Source: Litomosoides sigmodontis (lineage: Eukaryota; Nematoda; Chromadorea; Rhabditida; Onchocercidae). From it: 64,000 bases of DNA. The notes under the pieces are model-generated. The model was not told where the DNA came from. It saw only the letters and a program-made list of their open reading frames with translations, and did not search any database. The position numbers were made by a program, and so were the translations under genes. This document shows, one piece after another, positions 25,795 through 42,640 of the stretch. Positions within the stretch are counted from its first letter, which is position 1; each line of letters begins with the position of its first letter. The stretch spans positions 9,567,365 through 9,631,364 of the forward strand of contig OY718806.1 in NCBI GenBank assembly GCA_963070105.1. Reading direction: 5' to 3'.

Positions 25795-27952
25795 ATTAAT
25801 CTTTTTACTAATCTTTTTTTTACTAATTTTACTAACTAATCTTTTTTCCTTCAATGCTTTTTGAAATTGGAAATTTCAAACGAATCCATCTGCTAAATGC
25901 TATCAAATTTTTTTCGTTTTTCTTTTTTGTTTTGTTAAAGGTAATTGCATGATTGCATAAAAGCGCTGCAAATACTCATCGACAAAATTTTATTAGAAAA
26001 CAGCAAAATGCAAATTTACGGCTACGGTAGGTATATAATTCTTTTAAATGTTATTATAGCTTCTTATCGAAGCTTTCAAAAGTTAGTTAGCTAAATAAAG
26101 TCATTATTGCATAGCAGTTAGTTTAATTCAATGATATTGCTAAACTTTCAAAACCATCCACAACATTTTCACAGTATATTGGGCGTGAATTTAAAGATTT
26201 AAATTGGATATTAATTTAGGATGAAAAGGAAATTTTGCATGTAACAAAACGAATTGCTGCTATGATTTTATTCTACTTTTTTTTGTTGAATGCCGCATTG
26301 GGCATTAAATTTACTGGCACATTTTGAGACTATTATTGTAAGCTAATTTTTTTTTTGGATTTTACACTTATTATCTGTTTATTCGATCATCTATTATACC
26401 ATTAATGAATGATAATATAGCTTAAAGAAATCATCTTTCCTATCAAAGTAGCACGTCACACGTAATTGCATTGAATTTTTTTAAAAAAAAAAAGTGAAAG
26501 AGTTTTGAAATTAATTAATCAAACATTGCAGTACTTCATATTCAATCTATTCATTTAGACATTAGTATTACTCAGATACTTACCGCCACATACTACATTT
26601 TACGCCATATTTCCCTAGCCTACTTCCGCAGCAAACAATGAAGCAATGTCTTTACAGGTAACCTGATCAACCCTAATATTGTCATCGATATTTCTTGCTG
26701 CTCACTTATTCCTGTTCTTTCATTCAGCCGTAAATCCAATCTTATATATTTTGATCAATCGTGAATTGTGACAGCAAAACACGGAAGTACTAATTAAGCG
26801 ATATTCTTCATTATCAAACACTATGAGATGCATTCATCAAGCATTCGTACCAGTACCTTACTCATTAATTTTTCATTTTCAGTTTTTTTTTTTGTAATTT
26901 TATTTGAAAATTTACAAATAATTGAGAATAACAATTATGGCGCGTAGGTTTACTGTAGGTGTGGTTAAACCATAATTCACCTGGCTACTTTATTTTGCTA
27001 AATTAATTATTAACATATATACTTTGTATTTAGTTGTAATTTAGCGCTTGAAATGTACCAATTTTAATTTTAATACTAAAAATAAATCATTCATTGCTGG
27101 AAGTAATTATTGTTCAAATTGCTATAGGGAAGTATTTTAAGGTTTTGCATGTTAACAACTTGTTACGTAATTTCTACCTCTTCTTTTTCTCTCCTGCCTT
27201 TTTTTTCCTGTTCAATTTTATTTTATGCGAAGATATCAATTCAGTAATTTTTTTTTAGAACAAAAAAAAATTAATTATTTTGACGCACATTTACAACGTG
27301 CTCTATTTTACATGCAAAAATTACTTTTACCATTAAGAAATCTTGCTTAATTTTTCAATTCTTTTTATAAAATAAACTTCCTTAAATTTCGTTTTTTTTT
27401 TCAAGACTCATTTGAATTATGCATTGGTACACTTACGTAATCACATAATATCCCAGTAAATTCTAATGGATGGAAATGTTAGTTTCATTTACAGTTAGGC
27501 AATGTAACTTTTTTCTCAATTATATTTGTTAATCTTATTTTCGTCAACTTTTATTGTTGCGGAATGCGTGAAACTGTTACAGCGCAATTTTGACGTAACA
27601 AGCGTTGAAGCAAACTGTCATCATATAAAGTCCGCTTTTTTCAATTTTTATATTTATTCCTATAATTAGGCGAGAATTGGTGAATTAATTAATTAAAAAT
27701 AAATTTTATGAATAAACAATTCTGATGTATTAAGGAAGCGATGAATGATTTGTTTACAAAATTCCATATAATTAGAAATGAGCTAAGAAATAAAACCGTG
27801 GTGACTATCATCTACTGAAATCACAATCACCTAATATTAACCACAACAACTACACGTTACGTGTAGAATGTAATAGGTTTTCTTTTTCTTCTTTACTTCT
27901 TTTTACGCTTCGATTAACAATACCTGTCTTGCAGCACTACTCCGTAAAGTGA

Positions 27953-27976
27953 TAATCATCGATCATCGATTATCGG
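27953..27976. repeat. Short palindromic ATCGAT cluster
   Basis: The sequence reads GATAATC, then two overlapping ATCGAT-type blocks, then GATTATC, giving near dyad symmetry. Such AT-rich symmetric elements resemble homeodomain or CUT-type sites, but they also arise by chance in this base composition. Confidence 0.35.
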
Positions 27977-29230
27977 TAACTTTATTACCACTAATAATTT
28001 TTTAGTAATTTAATTTACCACTACAGTAATTTTAATGACCACATAAATTATGCGTAAAGAAAATAAAAGGAAAAGAAAGAGTAGGTTAATTGTCTATCGT
28101 ATATTATTTACAAGTTATTCACAAAATTACAATTTAGAGTTCAAATTACCATTGCTATTGATTTCTTTTTTTTTTTGAAAAACTAAATAAATATAATTTT
28201 CTTTCACCAACAGCAACTATTGCTTCAACGTTATATTCATTTAGTAATCCGACAGTAATAACTGGACATGATGACGGTGGTGATAGCGATGATGATAATG
28301 ATAGTGATAAGAACGAAGATAAAATGGATGTCTCTCAATCACTGAAATGGAAAAATTACAAATGATATCGATGGCACGTCATTATCAACTATCAAGTAGT
28401 TCAGTTCATCGATTGTTGAATTTTGCTAATGTGTCATAAATTAATTACAGTTTAAAAATTCAATTCATGTTGAGATTAGAAGCAAAAGTAGAACGAATTG
28501 TTTGAACGAATTCGCTTTGTTGAAAATCTCATTTTTTAATTCCTCCGTTCTCCCTCACGTATTTTAGTGAAGCATGTGATGAAGTAATGGATGAAATTTA
28601 ATTGAATTGAATTCAAAATGCATGATATATTGTGTATGAGCAAAGTTTCGAGCAGTGCACTTTTACATGAAACGATCGTTTGTAAATTTGAATAATGTTA
28701 AAACTGAAATATAAAAAGATTGCAAATTTGGAAGAAAAAATGTAAAAATGACTTTTTCGTATTTAATTCACCCTTTTTGCTCAGTTTTTTTTTCCTTGAG
28801 CAACCATTGTACTACGCAGTTAAAATGTATGATATGCTAATAAATTTAAAAATATCATCGATACCTGTACGTTCCTTTCGTACGTTTCCCCTCCATTTAA
28901 ACTTATTCATTTGTAATAAATTCATATCAAAAAGTTTTTCAAATTAAATCTTTTTCAAGAACAAAAAAAGCTGAAAACAGAGGAAGCCTTTCAACTACAT
29001 TCTCTTTCATTAAAAGTTAAAGTGTTAAATTAAAATTTATGAAATCAAAAAAAATAGCTAATAAAATTTACCAAATGCTAAAGTGTAATTTTACACGTAA
29101 ATACATGAACTTTTAAAACAATTCCAACGAAATGCAGTAATTAAAAAAAAACGCTAATACACGCATTACATTTCGAAATAACTCTCACGTCTTCATCGTT
29201 ACCTTAATCGGTAACATTCCAAAAAATCAA

Positions 29231-29460
29231 CTTGGCTTCAAAAATGCTGCCAGCTCGTTTTGTTCCTGCTCCCTCCCTCCCTCCGCAACTAAGGCACTTT
29301 CATTAATAACCATGGAGCCTTGCTCGGTACGCACCGCATCCGGTGCACGTGTACGCCATGTCGTCACACTTCAAGACAATCGACAGGTGCAGAGGATGCC
29401 CGAAAGTCGTTTCCACGCATCCTTCTTATATAACACGCGTGATACGTAACTTTTAGTGGA
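29231..29460. other. GC- and CpG-richer block before the ATT array
   Basis: A short block with many CG dinucleotides, unlike the flanks, with a small perfect hairpin GCACCG-CATC-CGGTGC at about 29329-29344 followed by CACGTG. A TATATAAC motif lies downstream at about 29428. It could be a promoter fragment or an old repeat. No reading frame is supported. Confidence 0.4.
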
Positions 29461-29631
29461 TTACCATAAGTTCTGTTAATTACCGTGGGAAAACATTGGC
29501 AACATTATGTCTATTAACGTCTCGTTTATCATACAAAAGCCTCCATCTCTTATTTCCTCTTCTTCTTACTCATATGCCTTCGTTAATATTTTATAAACGT
29601 TGATTCTGTTTCCACTATTACTTATTATAAC

Positions 29632-30790
<1,159 letters not shown>

Positions 30791-30799
30791 TTGTCATTG

Positions 30800-31672
30800 T
30801 CATTATTATTGTTATTATTAGCAATAACTACCATAATCGTCATGAGTAACTGCCATTATTATTATTAACATCATAAGCGTCAGCAATTAAGCTGGCGCAT
30901 TAATTTAATTCTCTTATTCTTAAAGGCCTATTTATTGACTACTTATCAGTTATAGTAGTTATTTCTGTCTTAGATTTAGACATATTTCGTTATGTACACG
31001 TGTGTTATAATGATAATAATGCAAATTGAGTACAATCGAGAAATGTTATGTGATGTTGGAATGAAGGCATTGTGGGAAAGTTGAAAATATGAATATTGAA
31101 GAAATTCCATTTTCCTCCTCTCCTTCATCCTTCTCACGCGCAATTATATTGCTAATTGAAAATCCTAATAATCGTTTACTTGCACAAACGTACTGATAAG
31201 CTACTGACAGTGTGATAAGAGTGAAAGTGAATTTAACATTGACATATCATTCATCCATTTGTTGTTGTTAGTTTTTTTTTTGTTTGAAAGATAGGAGATC
31301 ATTCATAATTTAGATTACAAGTTATTGTTTGATAAATTAAACATTTCTAACTTGTTAATTCGTTTAATTTTTTTTTAAATGACATATTTTAAGTGAGATT
31401 CCATTTCCTTTCACTGAAATAAAAAATGATTATCAAAAATTTCACCATTACTCATCAAAATTGCATTGTTTCATTTCTTTTCCCACACTTCTCTCTCTTT
31501 GCCTCCTTGCACCACTTTTCTCTTCTGCTTCTCTGCCAGTTTTTACTTTACCTCTCTTGCTTTACGATTAAGCAAATCCCCTGGAAGCAAACATCCTTTC
31601 AATGAATGATTTCTTCCTCGCCGCTTCCATATCCGCTTCATCCTTCGTCCATTTTTACCCGTTCCATCACAC
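30800..31672. other. AT-rich intergenic stretch
   Basis: No coding exon or RNA gene is apparent between the triplet arrays and the minisatellite. Confidence 0.5.
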
Positions 31673-32306
31673 TCCTCTTATCATCCCTCCTTTATCACTC
31701 ATATTTCTCTTATCATCCCTCCTTTATCACTCATATTTCTCTTATCATCCCTCCTCTATCACTCATATTTCTCTTATCATCCCTCCTTTATCACTCATAT
31801 TTCTCTTATCATCCCTCCTTTATCACTCATATTTCTCTTATCATCCCTCCTTTATCACTCATATTTCTCTCATCATCCCTCCTTTATCACTCATATTTCT
31901 CTCATCATCCCTCCTCTATCACTCATATTTCTCTCATCATCCCTCCTCTATCACTCATATTTCTCTCATCATCCCTCCTTTATCACTCATATTTCTCTTA
32001 TCATCCCTCCTTTATCACTCATATTTCTCTTATCATCCCTCCTTTATCACTCATATTTCTCTTATCATCCCTCCTTTATCACTCATATTTCTCTCATCAT
32101 CTCTCCTTTATCACTCATATCTCTCATCATCCCTCCTCTATCACTCATATTTCTCTTATCATCCCTCCTTTATCACTCATATTTCTCTCATCATCCCTCC
32201 TCTATCACTCATATTTCTCTCATCATCCCTCTTCTATCACTCATATTTCTCTTATCATCCCTCCTTTATCACTCATATTTCTCTTATCATCCCTCCTCTA
32301 TCACTC
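31673..32306. repeat. 32-bp pyrimidine-rich minisatellite, about 20 copies
   Basis: The unit is close to TATCACTCATATTTCTC plus TTATCATCCCTCCTT, repeated head to tail. Two positions vary between copies (CTTATC/CTCATC and CTTTAT/CTCTAT), and one copy near 32120 lacks bases. Because 32 is not a multiple of three, the array reads open in more than one frame with a 96-base superperiod; these long frames are not evidence of a protein. Confidence 0.95.
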
Positions 32307-34527
32307 TTTCGCACACGCCATATACCACCCGTAGTTACAGCCCGTGACAAGCCTCACACCACCTTTTTTTCAATTGCTATTTTTCAAGTTGCAGCTTCTT
32401 TTTCCGGAAGAGGGAGAAATATCATTTGTTAGATTACGCTAAATACCGAAAATTCATTTTATAGTTTTTTTAGCTTTTTTTTTGACTTATTCTTTTTTCT
32501 TAATTACACATTAATTAAATGAATAGCAATACTTTAATATATTATAAGTACGTTTAACTAAATAATATGATAAAGTAAAAAAGAAAATAAAGAAATAGAA
32601 ATTTAACAAAATGAATTCATCCAAAGTATGACAAAATAATTGTTAGGACTGACTTTTTTTTCCACACTTAATCAGTGATAACACAAATTGATTGAACTTT
32701 TCGCAAATAGTAAAATGGAACATTTTTTTTAAAACATCTATTCCGCATGAGACGCTGATGTATCGCAGCAGCAGTAAAATCAATTTTCAAAAAAAGACAA
32801 AAAATATTGCAAGAAAAGATCAATGCTTTCTTTTGAGGTCGACTAATTAGCACATCGATGAATGAAAATGCTCCGATATTTGCAAAAAAAAAATGCCATT
32901 ATTTCCCTATTTTTTAATTAAACAAATTTTCTTTTAAAATTAATTGTTAATAGTATTGTTGTTAATAAATGAGATAACGGATGGTATGGTAAAATTTCTT
33001 TCCATTTTTAAAAAGTGGATGATTAATTAAGATAATTTATCAGTCACTTAACGATAAAACGTTATCGTCCTGTGGTACGGGCATTTTTCTTTCTTCCCGT
33101 TTAAAATTTGCACTTTTATTTTAACAACAGCGCGCCTCTTTTTAGTGATGTTTCCCCGTCGTTATTTACACTTCTTTTTTTTGCAAAAAGAAAACAGCGC
33201 CAACAACAACCACAACTTTCAGTGTGACAATCAATAGGGAACTTGAAAGTCATTAAAATCTATCTGACAACATTCTTTCATCTCTGTGAAGTAAATAAAA
33301 ATGTTTTGGTTAATTGAAATAACAATAATAGTAATAATAATAATTATTATTGTAATAATAATCATAATAACAATAATAATGATAATGAAATTTTTTCTCA
33401 CTATTATTGTAACCATTCAATAACACATCATCATATTCATTGCTATCTGTTACAATACTTTCAAATTTTTATTTTATTATTGCACCCTTGAAATGAATTG
33501 TTAGCAAATATTGTGCGAACAGAGAATTTGATATTCGTTAGATTTAATTACAAAATTATTGCTTATGCCGTTTTTCCATTTACAAATAGTAAGCATTAAA
33601 TTGTTATGTACAAAATCTTTTACCTTTCAAAGAAAAAAAAAAAGAAAACAAATAAGGAAAAAAGAAATGTTGTTTTGCTGCTTCTTTCGGATAAGCATCA
33701 TTACTCCATTTCATTTTTGCCGATGATTAAAGTGAAATATTAATTGTGATTTTTTGTTTTTTTTTTTCCATTTCCATCTACACCTTTCCATTTTTGAAGC
33801 GTAAGAAGATAAGGAAGAAAGAAAATTTTTTCAAATTTCTTTTTTTTTTTTTAATTTATTATATTCTTATATGTAAACTGCAATATCCACGCGAAATCTT
33901 CTGATCCATCAAACAAAAATGAAAAAAAATGAAATTTGTTTCATTCGTTCTTTTTTTTTCGTTTGAAGATTTATCATTTCTAGCATAAAGCGAATAGTTT
34001 TACACGATTTTTTTAGCTTTGTTTTCCCTGTTTTTTTTTTAATCAAATGAAAACAATGCTATTTACTTTTGTTAAATTGCCAACTGATTTCCTGCTCATT
34101 CAGTTGTTTGTTTTTCAATTATTTATATATTTAGCATACAAACTGGTAAAATCTCATAGTCAAGTTTTTTTTCGTACTTTAGACAACTGTACCTCTATTG
34201 AACGGTGAGAGAGAGAGAGAGAGTGAGAAGAAAAAAACAAAAATAAAATAAAATGCTTTCTTATTTGATTAATTAGTTCCAGCTGCTCTTCATTGCTCAA
34301 ACTTAATGTCTCACAGTTTTATTCCTCTCATTTGCCTCATCCACACCCATCGTACTTTTAATGCATTTTTTAATTCTCTCACACATTCATTCCTCTTCTC
34401 TGATTTCCTCCTAAACACTTTTTTTGTAATCTTTTTTTTTCAAAGGAAGCAATAATTTGAAATGGGAAAAAATATTTCTCAACATTTTAACGTGTAGAGA
34501 CGTGAAAAAATATTGCTTTTTCTCTTT

Positions 34528-34570
<43 letters not shown>

Positions 34571-35381
34571 GAAGTGTGATAAAAATAATTCCAATTGTAT
34601 AATTAAAAGTTAAAATTTTGAGAAAAGGAAAAGAAATGTTTCATAATGTTGAGGTCTTTCTCTTTTTTAGAAAAATAAATTTCAGATGATTTGAAATTAT
34701 TTAAAAGAAGGATGGATTAGCAAGTGCTAAAATTAGGTTAAAATTTATTTACCTAACCTCAGCAACCATAAAAAGGCGGTTAAATGACGAGATTAGAGGA
34801 TGAATTTAAAGCTGGAAGGAATAATAGTATTTTATTTTTCTTTCCATAAATTATCGGAGAAACAAGTTTGAAATATCGTCAGAGAGTTATAGTTTAAATT
34901 AAGTTCATTTTAATTACAACATTTTGAAATGATTTACATGCTATGTTTTGAATGACAAAAGTAATAAAGCGAAAAATATTGATTGTTAATATTTGAAGTG
35001 GCAAATATTTAGCAATATTCGAATTGAATATTTATTGAAGAATTAAAAAATTTTTTCTAACAAATTTAAATAAAATTTGGTGTGTAGAATTTATTTGCAA
35101 ACAAACGAGAGCAGCTCTTTTTTTTTTGGCATAAATGCATCATTTTATAAACGACGCTTCCTATCATTTTCAATCTTTTTGTTTTCTTATTTATTTATTT
35201 TTTCACTTTTAAAAAATGCGGAACATTACCAAAATATCAAAGTGCACATTTTCATCTTGTGTAATTTCGGTAATTCAATAAATACTCAAATGGTTAAACA
35301 GTAATTTTTAACTATGTATTTTGCTCGTTTAAATTTATCCGTAAACATTCTAACAATAAAAAAAAAATGAATGAAAATTAG
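32307..35381. other. AT-rich intergenic DNA with microsatellites
   Basis: No gene recognised. It contains a short (GA)n at 34204-34222, an (AC)n tract at 34530-34566, an AAT-rich stretch at 33320-33390 and many poly-T runs. Confidence 0.55.
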
Positions 35382-35746
35382 GAAGGAAAGGGAAAACGAC
35401 AATACGACACGGTGGACGGAAGATGCCATCAAGGATACAACATATGCATAGCATTGATAATCCAGAAACTTTAGCGATATCACAATTCTATGCTAATTAC
35501 TGTAATCCAATACTTGCAACATCAACAACAACAACGGTAGAAGTGAGAAGAGAACTGGAAAGCGAACAATCCCAATTACGCCTCTGCAAAAGAAATCGAA
35601 GCATTTTTGCAAAAACGTTGGATTCAGCTATTCATCATTTATCACCTCCAGGCGTATCGCATCATTTTGAATTGCATTTTACTGTACCGATCGTTCATCG
35701 TAAAAAGTCTGCAACATCAAACAGTTCATTTCCCGATCGTACACAG
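35382..35746 (+). CDS. Coding-like exon of unknown gene, possibly 5' SHOC2
   Basis: After an AATTAG acceptor an open frame runs about 121 codons to a CAG|GTCTTA donor, in phase 0. A candidate start lies at 35423 (MPSRIQHMHSIDNPETLAIS). Composition is unlike neighbouring noise: mixed polar residues, normal His, Pro and Glu content, and higher G+C. Ending in phase 0, it could splice to the exon at 37157. I recognise no domain. It could be an alternative 5' exon of SHOC2 or part of an unrelated gene. Confidence 0.4.
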
Positions 35747-36168
35747 GTCTTATTTTACATTTCTACGATATGTAGTTGTCAAATAAGTAAGATAATGTAA
35801 ATGACAAGTGATATGAAATGGAGCGAATGTAAAAATGAATGAGAAATGACATGAGATTAATGAAAAATTGAAGCAAAAAAAAAAATGAGAGTGTCTGAAA
35901 ATCTTTACATTCAAATTCAATCCTCTCATCATCATCCCGCAGCACGCTGCATTTTCAACCAAGAATTAATTAGTAGTTTAGCCATTTAGTAAATGTTGAA
36001 ATTAGATTAATTAAGGATTTGTTAAGTTATGTGGTGCTGGGTCGGATACGATCTTGTGAAAAGGGGAAGAAATGACTTTATTATTCGCTGTTTAAGAAAC
36101 ACTCATATTTCATTTTTATTATTATCAGATCTATCCATTTGTGCATTGTTTGTTTGGTGTTTACAGTC

Positions 36169-36480
36169 TGTTTCATCGGCCGGTATTTGATGTATTTCAC
36201 GGGATGATATTGCGCTAGGAGAACTGAATGCGTCAGATATTGCGTGGGAAACGCTCGGTCTACGTCATTGCTTGTGTTCGGGCTGCTTCACAGTGACAGT
36301 CTGTGGTAGCAGGCGTCACCCATAATGTACGCCATCGGCTATGCTCGGATCGCTTCACAATGATAGTGTGTGACGGCAGGCGTTACCGATATTTTGCGTG
36401 GGAAATGCTCGATCTACGTTCAGTCTGCCTTGCAGCAGTGGTCTGTCTGTTCCGTCCGGCGTTTGATCTGTTTTTAATTC
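36169..36480. repeat. GC-richer block with internal duplications
   Basis: GCGTGGGAAACGCTCGGTCTACGT at about 36242 recurs at about 36394 with two changes. A second segment (CGGGCTGCTTCACAGTGACAG, about 36279) recurs diverged at about 36346. The spacings are 152 and 67 bases. Open frames on both strands here look incidental. The unit may be a dispersed repeat family of the genome. Confidence 0.6.
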
Positions 36481-37156
36481 CATAGATGCCAGCAGCGTTT
36501 CGTCTGTATGGGAATATGTCATTTCGCATTTTTCCAAAGCTGATGAATGTGGTTAGTTGCGGGAGTTGCTCGCATGCTTCCTAGCCTCTTCCTTCTTCTC
36601 CTCTCTCTTCTAACAAGCTTTGGGCGTGAATTATTTTCACAACAATTTTTGGTAATTAATGAATTTTATTTAATTTTTGTTTTCCCTCTTTGTCAATGGC
36701 TAGAAGCAGTAGCCTCTGGTGGTAGTTCTAATTTTAATTTTTTTTAACTTAAATTATCCCATTTCTTTTGTGCCTGTTCAATTTAGGTTTGATCGGTTAT
36801 CTGCTGGCTTTATGCATCTTGAATTCTTGCTTTGCTAATTTAATTATTATAATTAGAGCTTTTTCTTCCTCTTCTTCGTTGCTGAGAGTGAGAAGAGCAA
36901 ACAGTAATTTTATTTTAAGACAGAATATTTGATAGAAAAGAATTGTAAATTTTTTTTTTTGTTTGAAAAAATAATTTTGTACTAACGTTGTGAAGATAGG
37001 AGGAAAATACGTTTGAATTAAATTACCGTAAAGTTGATAGTATTATTGATTCCACGTTGAGCGTTCCAATTAAGTAGTGAAGAAGTTACATGAAGTGAGT
37101 ACTAAAATTAATCCTAAATTTTCTATAATTTATCCTTTTTAGGTAATCTTTTACAG

Positions 37157-37297
37157 AAAATGGCAGATCGAAGACGCTTGGTGCAAGGTAACGAACATGC
37201 CAAACGAGTAACAGTAATCGATCGACCAGGTCAGGATAGAGTGCATTATACTGGAACTCGAACAAGACATCGAATCGTAGATGTATTGAAGGAATTT
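37157..37297 (+). CDS. Probable N-terminal exon of SHOC2
   Basis: This 47-codon exon follows TCTTTTACAG and has an ATG three bases later (37160-37162), typical of a spliced-leader-accepting first exon. It ends in phase 0 at GAATTT|GTAAGT. The product, MADRRRLVQGNEHAKRV onward, ends GTRTRHRIVDVLKEF. That can be aligned without gaps to the human SHOC2 N-terminal segment GTRKKSSNAEVIKEL just before the repeats. A DRP near an upstream Val-rich stretch also resembles the human KRP context. Joined to 50026 in phase 0 it gives a protein of about 541 residues, close to known SHOC2 lengths. The intron would be about 12.7 kb, and other exons may intervene. Confidence 0.6.
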
Positions 37298-41140
<3,843 letters not shown>

Positions 41141-41433
41141 AATTATTGTTAATTATTGTTAATTTTATTATTACATGTTCATGCTGTCCTCCAAATTACG
41201 ACTATTATATACGTTAACGTCAATCTTATCGTCAGAGGAAAAAAATGAAGATGAAAACGAAAAAGAAAGACATTGATTGCGAATGAAATATGTGCAATCG
41301 TCAAGCGGTATATCTATCATTCCTCTGTCTCACTCCAATCAACATCACTTTACTTCTATTTTCAACTTTCATTTTGCTTCTCTTTTCCGCTATAGCCATT
41401 GTTTTATTCCTCCTCCGACATTGCTCTCACTGA

Positions 41434-41800
41434 TGACAATTGATGATAGCGGTGATAGCAATGATTGTTAACAGTAGGATGGCGATCAGATGCTGTAATG
41501 ATAGTAATTGATAATGGTTATGCATGCTAATGATGTTGATGATGGCGGTTAATGATAACAGCGTGCTAGCAGTAGCGGTGATGATGCTGATGATGCCAGT
41601 GATACGTCCATTAATAATTCTCTTCCTAATGATTAGAAGTGATGATAACGATTATACGATACATTGTATTGTATCTTGTTACTGCTGATCATTCATTACT
41701 GCGGTGATAATGATGATAATAGTTAGAGCAATGGGTAGTGCTGATAGTGATAATAACGACGATGATAGTGATAATAATAATTATTATTATCAGTAAATAA
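41434..41800. repeat. Degenerate GAT/GATAAT triplet-rich tract
   Basis: Imperfect GAT, GATGAT and GTGATAAT units with much divergence, following the ATT array. It looks like an old decayed triplet repeat. No stable reading frame. Confidence 0.6.
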
Positions 41801-42229
41801 TAGTAAAAATGATAAGATGAATGAACGTATCTCTCACATTGCGAGACGTGTATCATTTACAATACAGTGAAGCATTCAACATTTGCAATATGCTAATCAT
41901 GCTTTAACGGATAAGTGTAATCACCAAGCATGATTTTGCAGATAAATATTAATTATTAACACTTATTATTACTAGTATTTATTACTACATTAATTACTAT
42001 GTTTGTATTATTAACAATTATGCTATATTTTATATTATTCTATTCATATTAATTATTATCAAGTACTAACAGTTATTAACAAAGAATTACCTGACGAATA
42101 AACAGTACAGGTAGTAGTAGTAGTTGTTGTTGTTGTTGTAATAGTAGGCAAATAAAATAATGGGCTTGAGATTTTCAAGCACATTCTCTTTTAAGTGTTT
42201 AAACTAAGCTTCACTTCGTTATTTTTCAT

Positions 42230-42640
42230 CTCTTTCTCTTTCTCTTTTCCTTCTCCTTTCTCTTTCTCCCTCTCCCTCTCTCTCTCTCTCTTTGTCCATC
42301 TTTCTCCTTGTCAATCGTTTAATCAGCGCATTCATTTGTGACCATTGTGATTTGTGATTTTACGGTGGAATTCATATATCCATCCACTCACTCACTTATT
42401 GTGAATGCGTTCTTAAACTTTAGTTCAGAACTTCAATCCTTCTTCTTCCGCCCACTTCGATCGATACAACCACTGTGTTTACTATTTGTTAGAAGCGAAT
42501 TCATTTTTTATACATTAATTGCTAAGTAAAAATTATGCTTTTTGTTATTTGTTCTTTTGTTTTTTCTTTGATATATTTTAGCATTTCGTCTTTCTTTCTC
42601 TCTCAATCTCTCTCTCTCTCTCTCTCTCTTTATTATTCTA
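42230..42640. repeat. CT-rich microsatellites
   Basis: Two CT tracts, at about 42230-42294 and 42596-42629, within AT-rich DNA of the presumed SHOC2 intron. Confidence 0.85.

Larger units (their letters stand above)
23281..29230. other. AT-rich intergenic region downstream of EOGT
   Basis: About 6 kb with long A and T runs and only short, low-quality open frames. Apart from the possible signal-peptide exon at 25696 and a palindromic cluster near 27953, I see no supported gene, tRNA or mobile element. Confidence 0.6.

Noticed and set aside
25980..26040. Possible second exon for the signal peptide gene, ending GGTAG|GTATAT
   Set aside because: The frames compatible with the first exon hit a stop or need an unlikely donor, so I could not join it with confidence.
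31602..32432. 276- and 242-codon repetitive open frames
   Set aside because: They are the 32-bp minisatellite read in overlapping frames; no start context, conservation or flanking exons support a protein.
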